Source: Hymenopus coronatus
Taxonomy: Eukaryota > Arthropoda > Insecta > Mantodea > Hymenopodidae
Length of the DNA: 64,000 nucleotides
Assembly: GCA_030762935.1 (NCBI GenBank)
Contig: CM060899.1
Location: 16,847,001-16,911,000 of the forward strand
Direction: 5' to 3'
The translations under genes and the position numbers were made by a program. Under the pieces are notes generated by a model. That model was not told where the DNA came from, searched no databases, and was given only the letters and a program-made list of their open reading frames with translations. How positions within the stretch are numbered: position 1 is the first letter of the stretch; the number at the start of each line of letters is the position of its first letter. Below, piece after piece: positions 56,784 to 64,000 of this stretch.

Positions 56784-58115
56784 CGAGGGCCGTTCAGAAA
56801 GTAGCCTCCGGTTGATTGCAAGAAATTCACCAAGTTAAATAAAAATATTTTAATATATACATCTTACAACTACATCTTTGCACTATTTTTCTACATAGTT
56901 TCCATAACGATTGAGGCACTTATCGTATCTGTTCACAAGCTTTGAAATTCCTTCTGCATAAAAATCACCCGCTTGTGCCTGGAGCCAGCCTGTGACCGCA
57001 TCTTTGAGCTCTTCGTCGTCATCAAACCGCTGGGACCCGAGCCATATTTCATATGCATGAAGAGGTGATAATCGCTTGGTGCCAGATCTGGGCTGTAAGG
57101 TGGATGGTTGACAACGTCCCACTTGAAGGACTCAAGAAGGGCTGTTCTGCGAGCAGAGTGAGGACGGGCGTTATCGTGCAAAAAAACTATACCGGAAGTC
57201 AGCATACCACGGCGTTTGTTCTGTATAGCCCGTCGTAATTGTTTTAGTGTTTCACAGTACACGTCTTGATTAATGGTCGTCCCACGTTCCATGAATTCAA
57301 CCAACAACACCCCTTTTGCATCCCAAAACACCGTTGCCATCAATTTTCGGGCAGAAAAATCTTGCCGGGCTTTTATTGGTTTGGTAGGCGAATTTGAATG
57401 TGCCCACATCTTTGATTGTTCTTTTGCCTCAGGGTTCACGTACTTAATCCAGGTTTCGTCCCCGGTCACGATTCTGTTTAACAATGGTTCACCTTCGGCC
57501 TCATAACGTGACAGAAAGTCTAATGCAGAGGCCATTCTTTGAGTTTTGTGGTGGTCGGTAAGAATTTTGGGTACCCATCGTGCACAGAACTTACGGTAAC
57601 CCAATCTTGCTGTCACTATCTCGTACAAGAGAGTCTTAGAAATCTGTGGAAAATCAGTAGACAACTCCGACATTGTGAAACGTCGGTTTTCACGAACTTT
57701 TGCATCAACTGTCTGAACGAGTTCGTCCGTGACCAATGATGGTCTACCACTCCTCTCTTCATCATGAACGTTTTCTCGTCCACTTTTAAATAAACGTACC
57801 CATTCACGGACCACTCCTTCACTCATAACTCTTGGTCCGTACACGGCACAAAGCTCACGATGAATAGCTGCTGCAGAATATCCTTTGGCTGTAAAAAAAC
57901 CTTATAACAGCACGCACTTCACATTTGGCGGGATTTTCTATTGCAGTACACATTTCAAACGGCCACAAACACTTAACTAGCGCAGGTACGACTTTCACTC
58001 GACCACGGCTTGATGCCGACTGACCTGCTGAGTGCGTGAATGCACAGATGGCGTCGCTACTCCCCCCACTACCCGCACTGTGACCGATCGGAGGTTACTT
58101 TCTGAACGGCCCTCG
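56784..58115 (-). mobile_element. mariner, nearly intact
   Basis: A 1332-bp element with TA at both flanks (56782-56783, 58116-58117). Inverted ends of about 28 bp: CGAGGGCCGTTCAGAAAGTA on both sides, continuing GCCTCCG or ACCTCCG. GC content is clearly above the flanks. Confidence 0.96.
56883..57953 (-). pseudogene. mariner transposase with two frameshifts
   Basis: ATG at 57953 (MCTAIENPAKCEVRAVIRFF). An extra base in a T7 run (on the coding strand) near 57895 shifts the frame. The long frame 57844-56933 then gives VREWVRLFKSGRENVHDEER, SGRPSLVTDE, ARWVPKILT, IVTGDETWIKYVNPEAKE (first Asp), MATVFWDAKG, IVFLHDNARPHSAR (second Asp) and YSPDLAPSDYHLF (third Asp, D,D34D). A second frameshift near 57047 moves to the frame ending YDKCLNRYGNYVEK at 56883. 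With only two indels and all catalytic residues intact it is the best-preserved cut-and-paste transposase in the window. Confidence 0.95.
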
Positions 58116-58253
58116 TAAATGTAATAATTCTTTTATTACCGTCATGTCAATAGTTTACATTCCATTTTTGTGTAATTAGTATGTATGTACATAATATGTA
58201 GTAGAACATATATACATACATTCATTCAAATAATGATCATTATAATGTTTATA

Positions 58254-58304
58254 TGAGGGTCCACTGATAAGTCCCGAGCCTCAGCCAGCTAGATGGTAGC
58301 ATCT
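58254..58304 (+). mobile_element. Left end of another mariner
   Basis: After TA (58252-58253) the sequence TGAGGGTCCACTGATAAGTC, CCGAGCCTCAGCCAGCTAGA and TGGTAGC looks like a mariner inverted repeat and 5' UTR. The matching transposase is probably the plus-strand one at 63.1 kb, with the Jockey LINE inserted between. Confidence 0.65.
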
Positions 58305-58707
58305 ACAGTTTAACACTAGACTAGCTTGTATCCATAGTTACTGGTCAATAGCTTGTTTAGTTTTCGAATGAGAACATTTTAAACAAGACAACTTTAGAGT
58401 TTTTACGATTTTTTTTTTTTTTTTTTTAATGATTTATTGATCGATCAGCGCATGTGCGCTCTACAGATAATTGATTTTAGACATTATTTACATGCATGAT
58501 ACTGAATAAGATACAGTTTAACACTAGACTAGCTTGTATCCATAGTTACTGGTGAATAGCTTGTTTAGTTTTCGAATGAGAACATTTTAAACAAGACAAC
58601 TTTAGAGTTTTTACGATTTTTTTTTAATCATTTATTGATCGATCAGCGCATGTGCGCTGTACAGATCATTGATTTTAGACATTATTTACATGCATGATAC
58701 TGAATAA
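58305..58707. repeat. 208-bp direct tandem duplication at the Jockey 3' end
   Basis: Two copies, 58305-58512 and 58513-58707, about 97% identical. Each comprises about 105 bp of mariner-UTR-like sequence (TTTAACACTAGACTAGCTTG ... AGAGTTTTTACGA), a T run (18 in copy one, 9 in copy two), and about 90 bp of the Jockey 3' end on the minus strand (AATAAAT.ATT before the poly(A), GATCGATCAGCGCATGTGCG on plus). Confidence 0.93.
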
Positions 58708-58768
58708 CATTTAAATGAGGTAAGCCCCATTGGGCCCCTCATAAGTAGGTACTTTTTTTGTTTTTATT

Positions 58769-60385
58769 TTACAGAAAGTCTTGCTGTGAGAGCTGGTCCA
58801 GTGGTAGGCGACTCTTGATGCGAGTTGGATAGCTAGATTTTCTGCCAAGAGAATAGTGAATGGCTCCTGAGACGTCTTTTAGCTTGCTGTAAAACTGTTC
58901 TGCTTGTGAAGAAATTGACTGTTGAATGATGCTGATTCCAGTTTCTCTATGTAGTTGACTATTTCTGACAAACCATGGTGCATTCGTTGAGATTCGCAAT
59001 ATTTTGTTTTGAAATGTCTGGATACGTTTGATTTCAGAAGGACTAGTTCCTCCCCAAACTGGACAAGCGTATAGTAGCAGTGGTCTTAATACAGTCGTGT
59101 AAAGTAGTGTGCAGTTTTTTAGTTTGAGTGAAGATCTTTTGTTGAGGAGGGGGTAGAGTTTTGACAGTCTTGCTCGGGCTAGTTTAAGTTTGTTGCTTAT
59201 ATGTGGTTTCCATGTGAGTCGTCGATCCAGGAGTACACCGAGATATTTCACTGTTTCTGTATTAGTTTTCCAGGGTATCTGTTTCGCTGGGAGCGTTACT
59301 GGTGATGGATAGTTTTGTCTGCATAGTGTAAAGACCATTGCTTCACATTTTTGCTGGTTGAGCGAAATACGCCAGTTGTCTAGCCAGGGTATAATTAAGT
59401 TTAAGGTCTCTTGAAGGTGATTTCTGACGGTGTGGATATTGCGATGTGTTGAGAAGATTGCAGTATCGTCCGCATACATAGCGATTTGAGCTATAGGCGT
59501 TGCAGGCATATCAGAGGTGTAAAGGTTGAACAGAACTGGTCCCAGGATATATCTTTGAGGAACACCGGCTGTTATAGGTTTTGTAGAAGAGTGACAACTA
59601 CCTATGCGGACTGAGAATGTTCGTTGTGACAGAAAGGAAATTATTTTATAGAGGTAGTCTGGAATGCCGTTGATGAACAGTTTGTATAGAAGACCCTGAT
59701 GCCAAACCCTGTCGAATGCCTGAGTGAAGTCAAGGAAAGCTGCAGTTGTGTGTTCTTTCTTCTCGAAGCCTTGTGCCACTTGCTCTGTAATCCGGAGAAT
59801 TTGATGGGTGGTTGAATGTTTACGACGAAAACCGAATTGAAAGGGAGGTAATACTGATGCTTCATTGAGAAATTTTGTTAAACGCTTCAGTATAATCTTT
59901 TCATACACTTTGGACAGAGTTGGTAGCAGACTTATAGGACGATAATTGTTTGGGTCTGAGGAGCTTTTCCCAGGTTTATGAATAACAATAATTACAGCGT
60001 GTTTCCAGATTCTGGGGAAATAGCCCATACGTATCAAACTATTGAAGAGTGAGGCTAGAATAGCAAGTGCTTTGCGAGTCAGATGTTTTAATACAAAATT
60101 TGGAATTAGGTCATGACCAGGCGATTTTCTTGCTGGTAGTTGCTGGATTATGAACAAGATTTCTTTTGGCGAAGTGAAGTCAATGGGAAGTGGAGCAGTG
60201 GTATAAGAACCAGGAAAACGTTCAATTTCGTGGTTGAATTCTTCGTTTATCACTGGGTTTGGGCTGAAGATACATTGTAGAGTATTTGCGAATAGTTCCG
60301 ACTTCTCAAAGTCGGTTATGTAGTGTTTTCCAGCTGGTATTAAGGGTGGAATAAGCGTCGGTTCTTTTAATATTCTTTAGGTTTA
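58769..60385 (-). pseudogene. Jockey ORF2, reverse-transcriptase part
   Basis: The minus-strand frame 60253-58769 (494 codons) is unbroken: LPARKSPGHDLIPN, NNYRPISLLPTLSKVYEK, FQFGFRRKHSTTHQ, AAFLDFTQAFDRVWH, GVPQRYILGPVLFNLYTSDM (Arg where Gly is usual), and catalytic AMYADDTAIF. The thumb region follows: VKYLGVLLDRRLTWKPH and LYACPVWG. The same frame continues upstream to two adjacent nonsense codons, TAA at 60383-60385 and 60377-60379, so the polymerase part is open but cut from its endonuclease. Confidence 0.95.
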
Positions 60386-60456
60386 TTTCCACAAGAATGA
60401 ATCTTCTGGTGAAATGCTGGAGAGGTGCCGTTGGTAAGTCGAGTACCGGTACTCAT

Positions 60457-61488
60457 TCATTTGTTTTTTTTTTTTACCTTTCTTGTGAGTTGGTTCAAGC
60501 GATGAAGTTGCCAGGTTTCTCTGTACTTCTGCCAAAGCCGGCGCATTTTGTGTTTTTCTTTCAAGAGAGATCTGATGTTAGAGGGCAAAGTTTCGTGATA
60601 GGGGTTTCTTTGTTGCTTAGGTCTAGCTGGAGCTGTGGATTTGTCTATGGCTGAAGTTATGACTTTTGTGAATTCAAGAATTGCTGCTTCTGCATCACTG
60701 GGACTTTTCAGGTTGCACACAGGTTTTAGCTCGTTATCAATTACATGTTGGAAGGTTTCCCAATGTATGAACCCTCTGCTGAGTCTCCTAGTGGACTGTG
60801 GACGTAAAATCAGATTGTTGTCAAATGATATCAAGACTGGGGAGTGGTCGGAGTCCATTTCAGGTAGAACAGCCATGGTGGGAAAGCCTAATACATTTTT
60901 GTAAAGTACTATATCTAGTATGTCAGGTGCTACATTTTGCCTAAAGAAAGTAGGACCAGGTGGGGCTAAAATGTTAACTGCATTGCGTTCAGCTGCTGTT
61001 AATAGTCGTCTTCCGTTTGGAGTTGTCACACGGCATCCCCATGTTTCATGCTTACTATTTAGATCTCCCACGAGAAGGGTTGGTAGTGTGTCAGAGAATA
61101 TAGTAGTAATATCCTGGTCATTGAGGCAGAGTCCTGGTGGCTTGTATGCTGAGATTATTGTCGTTTTAGTGGAGTTTTGCATGGATATTTGAACTGCGCA
61201 AGCTTCGAGGCTAGTTAGTTGGGGTAGTAGGACCGAGTAGTGGTGTATTTCCTTTCGAATGAAGATGGCCACTCCACCCGAGGCGACGAGAGCTTCGCGA
61301 TCGGACCTATACGCTGCATAACCAGGTACTGAAAACTTTTCCTGTGGTGTTAGATGAGTCTCAGTGACGCAAGCTACTGCGACGTTGTGTCTTGAGATGA
61401 ATTCCAGAAAGACTTCCCGCTTGGCTTTGATTCCGTTAGCGTTCCAGTTTAGTATAGTTAGTTGAGAGAATGTATACTTGATTTTTAG
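60457..61488 (-). pseudogene. Jockey ORF2, endonuclease part
   Basis: Open without ATG from about 61488: QLTILNWNANGIKAKREVFL, VACVTETHL, GGVAIFIRKE. From 61272: SAYKPPGLCL, LLVGDLNSKHETWGC, PDILDIVLYKN and DSDHSPVLISFD (catalytic SDH). It ends at an A-run frameshift (TRKVKKKNK, stop at 60457), after which the RT frame is net +1. Together with the two stops at 60.38 kb these are the only disabling changes seen in ORF2. Confidence 0.92.
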
Positions 61489-61563
61489 TGGCCATTAGCA
61501 AACAAACTTGCAAAAAGCTGTAATAAAAATGATTTGATTTTTGGTAGATATGGTACTAGAAAA

Positions 61564-62814
61564 TTAATAGCTAGCTGAATAAGTGTCATCGGAGGAAGAA
61601 GCAGAAGAAGAATTTTGTGCAAATGCTTGTTGAGTGGAATGTCGGTAACTTTTATCTTCTGGAGGAACTGAGCGTGGCCACTGAGGAGTTTCAGGAGCAG
61701 AACAAGAAGAAGTTGGTGTCAGCTTTGGAAAATTCTCCAGGTTTAGCTTTGGTGGTGTAGGTGTTTTTACGGGTTCGGTTACAGTTGCATTGGATTTATT
61801 TTTTAATTCCAAGTAAATACGACAACCTCTAAAATTTGCCGGATGAGCTTCTCCGCAGTTCACGCAGGAGGGTTGAGTATCTTTGTGTTTTGGGCATTCA
61901 GAGAAATGATGGTTAGAGGGACACTTTACACATCGAGGTGCAAGTCGACAGGCGTTTTTAGTATGCCCATAGCGCTGGCATCGTGTGCATTGTGGGATAC
62001 TTGTGGGTTTCTTACGGTATTCAACTTTTATTAAAGCATGGTGAATGTGTTTGACTTCAAAGATCTTCTTTCCTTGTTCATTGTTTTCTAATTCAACAGC
62101 GCATAGCGGCATAGGTTGACGATCTTTGTAAAAGAGTCTTGTAACTTTTATCACTGGTAACTTCAGAGTGGTTAATTCTGTGGTTATGTCGTCGTTTGTA
62201 AGAGAGTAGGGAACATTTCTCAAGATAACTTCAAGTCTTTTGAAATTTGGATCACGGAAGGTGTGAAAAGGGAGCTTTGATTCCTCCAGGAATTTTGTAA
62301 GGGCTCGGAAGTCATTGACTGAAGTTGTATTTATTTTAAGGACTTTATTTTGCTGTTGTGTTGAGTAGTCATCTTTTACAATAGTACCTATGTCGCGGAT
62401 AATCTGCTGGTAGTTGTTCACTTCATGGAGAAAAATGGGTGGGATCCTGGTTTTAGAGGCTGTAGTAAAATTTACTTCAGCGACTGTGTCGTTAGCTTCC
62501 TCCATTGTTTCCAAAGGGGAAAATTTATTGTGTATGGAGGTTAAGTCCACAATATATTTAGAGTTTACAGCTGAGGCTGAAGTTATATGCTTTTTGTTAG
62601 GAGTGAAAAACCCGTCACTTGACATGGAGGCATTACCTTGATTGAGATCTTCAAGCGGGCGTTTATGAATTAACTTGGGTGTTTGTAAGATTGAACGAGA
62701 TGTAGTAGAAATTTCCACAGGATTAATAGAATGTGAATCTGAGAATGTTTGTTCTTGTTGATTAGATTGCATGGTGTTGGCAACCAGACAAAAGACACTC
62801 TGCTTTGCAGACAA
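61564..62814 (-). CDS. Jockey ORF1, gag-like, intact
   Basis: A full 416-codon frame on the minus strand; an inner ATG at 62772 (MQSNQQEQTFSDSH) is the more likely start because the 62814-62773 stretch repeats the 5' UTR motif. It has a charged N-terminal region, then an RRM/PRE_C2HC-like domain (LEVILRNVPYSLTNDDITTE; VEYRKKPTSIPQC). Three zinc knuckles follow: CTRCQRYGHTKNAC, CVKCPSNHHFSEC and CVNCGEAHPANFRGC. The tail is Ser-rich. Such proteins bind the element RNA and guide it to the nucleus. No stop or frameshift, in contrast to ORF2. Confidence 0.92.
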   Translation of the reverse strand: MSAKQSVFCLVANTMQSNQQEQTFSDSHSINPVEISTTSRSILQTPKLIHKRPLEDLNQGNASMSSDGFFTPNKKHITSASAVNSKYIVDLTSIHNKFSPLETMEEANDTVAEVNFTTASKTRIPPIFLHEVNNYQQIIRDIGTIVKDDYSTQQQNKVLKINTTSVNDFRALTKFLEESKLPFHTFRDPNFKRLEVILRNVPYSLTNDDITTELTTLKLPVIKVTRLFYKDRQPMPLCAVELENNEQGKKIFEVKHIHHALIKVEYRKKPTSIPQCTRCQRYGHTKNACRLAPRCVKCPSNHHFSECPKHKDTQPSCVNCGEAHPANFRGCRIYLELKNKSNATVTEPVKTPTPPKLNLENFPKLTPTSSCSAPETPQWPRSVPPEDKSYRHSTQQAFAQNSSSASSSDDTYSASY

Positions 62815-62879
62815 ATGACGATCTGCTTTGCAGACAACTGACGATATGCTTCTTTAACAAAAGGCAATTCTGAAGAGAC

Positions 62880-63090
62880 CTAACCAGATGAAATTAAATA
62901 TATAATAAATAATGCGTTATGTACAACGCATGGAATTCCTAACATTTACACTGCTTGTTAAAGGTTTGGGGAAAACTTCTATAAGCGAAATTACTTACAG
63001 GTTTAGCTGGTTGTGAAATATTGCACTTTTTAATAACACAGAAATAACACTATTAAAAGCCGTGCTCACCACCTCCTATCGTCATCCACG
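62880..63090. other. Between Jockey 5' end and mariner transposase
   Basis: AT-rich sequence. It may be part of the 5' UTR of the split mariner. No other signal. Confidence 0.4.
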
Positions 63091-63099
63091 AAAATTGAG

Positions 63100-64000
63100 G
63101 GTTTGGAAAAACGAGCAGTGATTAAATACTTCCATTTGAAAGGCTTAACGCCTAAAGAAATCAAGGAGGAAATGGGCAGTACATTGAAAGACTCTGACCC
63201 TTCATATTCAATGATTAAAAGGTGGGTTGCAGAGTTTAAAATGGGACTACGAGCATTAATGATGAGCTTTGCTCTGGACGCCCTGTAGAAGTGACAACTC
63301 CAGAGAACATCGAAAAAAAAATTATCGTTTAATACTGGAAGACCGCAGATTAAAGTTGTTTGAGATATTAGAGGCTCTAAACATATAAAAAAACGAGCAA
63401 GTAATATTTTAAGTAATGTTTTGGGCTTTCACAAGGTCTGTGCAAGATGGGTGCCGCGTTTGTTGACATGTGATCAAAAGTTGCAAAGAAAAACTGTTTC
63501 TGTTAAGAATGTGGAGCTCTACCGTAAAAATCCCAGTGGATTTTTGAGACGGCTTATTACTATGGATGGAACTTGGATACATCACTAGGTCCAGAAAGAA
63601 TATCACAGTCAAAACAGTGGATTGTGCTAGGTGAACCAATTCCAAAAAGGCAAATCAATTTTGTCAGCTATCAAGGTTATGGCGAGTGTTTTCTGGGATG
63701 CACAGGAAATAATTTTTATTTATTACTTGGAAAAGGGTAAAAGTATCACTGGTGACTACTTAGCTTACTGCAACGCTTGAGCGATGAGGTGAAAAGAAAA
63801 ATACCTCATTTGGCGAAAAGAAAGAAAAAAAAAACAAGAAAAAAAAACATAATCCTGTTTCATCACAATGGTCTGGCCCATAGTTTAGTCATTGCAATGG
63901 GAAAAATGTGCGAAACAGAGTTCCAATTGCTTGAACATCACCATATTCACCAGATCTAGCACCCAGTGGCTACCACCTGTTCCCAAACCTCAAAACATTT
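63100..64000 (+). pseudogene. mariner transposase, broken and cut by window end
   Basis: It starts LEKRAVIKYFHLKGLTPKEI at about 63100, KEEMGSTLKD and MIKRWVAEFKMG, then a frameshift. Later frames give VLGFHKVCARWVPRLLTCDQ, FLRRLITMDGTWIHH (first Asp kept, Glu to Gly beside it), KVMASVFWDAQE, ILFHHNGLAHS (second catalytic Asp is His) and SPDLAPSGYHLFPNLKTF (third is Gly). Dead by catalytic loss as well as frame breaks. Same lineage as the 52.4-kb copy. Its left end is probably the fragment at 58254. Confidence 0.9.

Larger units (their letters stand above)
58618..62875 (-). mobile_element. Jockey-clade LINE, near full length
   Basis: A 4.2-kb minus-strand non-LTR element: 5' UTR with repeated TCTGCAAAGCAGA motifs (62800-62870), gag-like ORF1, endonuclease-RT ORF2, 3' UTR with AATAAA and poly(A). 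No RNase H. It appears to have inserted into a mariner (left end at 58254, transposase from 63.1 kb). No clean target duplication around the full element was found. Confidence 0.9.

Overview
The window is AT-rich, repeat-dense animal nuclear DNA, almost certainly from an arthropod and most likely an insect with a large genome. The evidence is spliced exons with GT/AG borders, several families of mariner/Tc1 elements, RTE, Jockey, I-like and CR1-like LINEs, and tRNA-headed SINEs of the kind abundant in insect genomes. The SINEs faintly suggest a polyneopteran (orthopteran, phasmid or cockroach relative), but that is inference. There are no operons, ribosome binding sites, CRISPR arrays or true tRNA genes.

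Only one host gene is recognised. Four exons on the minus strand (23391-23468, 22077-22282, 11821-11934, 5275-5391) join in compatible phases and encode 515 bp of a CRAL-TRIO/Sec14 domain of the Dbs/MCF2L type of Rho guanine nucleotide exchange factor. They are spread over about 18 kb. Upstream coding exons would lie above 23.5 kb and the spectrin, DH and PH exons below 5.3 kb or outside the window; neither set was found.

Layout. 1-1.1 kb: purine minisatellite and a degenerate tandem repeat. 1.2-7.2 kb: SINEs, small inverted-repeat elements, a hAT relic and the last seen exon. 7.2-11.2 kb: a CR1-like LINE split by a mariner. 12-45 kb: intron-like DNA carrying 13 copies of an unfamiliar 0.7-0.97 kb family (called HM here, for hairpin plus microsatellite), LINE tails, a nearly intact RTE element with a 13-bp target duplication, a DDE relic, and a large imperfect palindrome at 30.5-34.6 kb. 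45.8-54.4 kb: a CR1-like LINE invaded by an I-like LINE and a mariner. 54.4-56.7 kb: a decayed DDE transposon and, tail to tail with it, an internally deleted relative that keeps a 59-codon reading frame. 56.8-58.1 kb: a nearly intact mariner. 58.2-64 kb: a mariner apparently split by a Jockey LINE.

The most interesting unlabelled structure is the HM family. One end is a long hairpin whose sequence differs between two subfamilies while its pairing is kept, the other end has a short hairpin, and copies sit in A/T runs. One copy has a matching empty site in the opposite arm of the palindrome. No autonomous partner or known class was identified.
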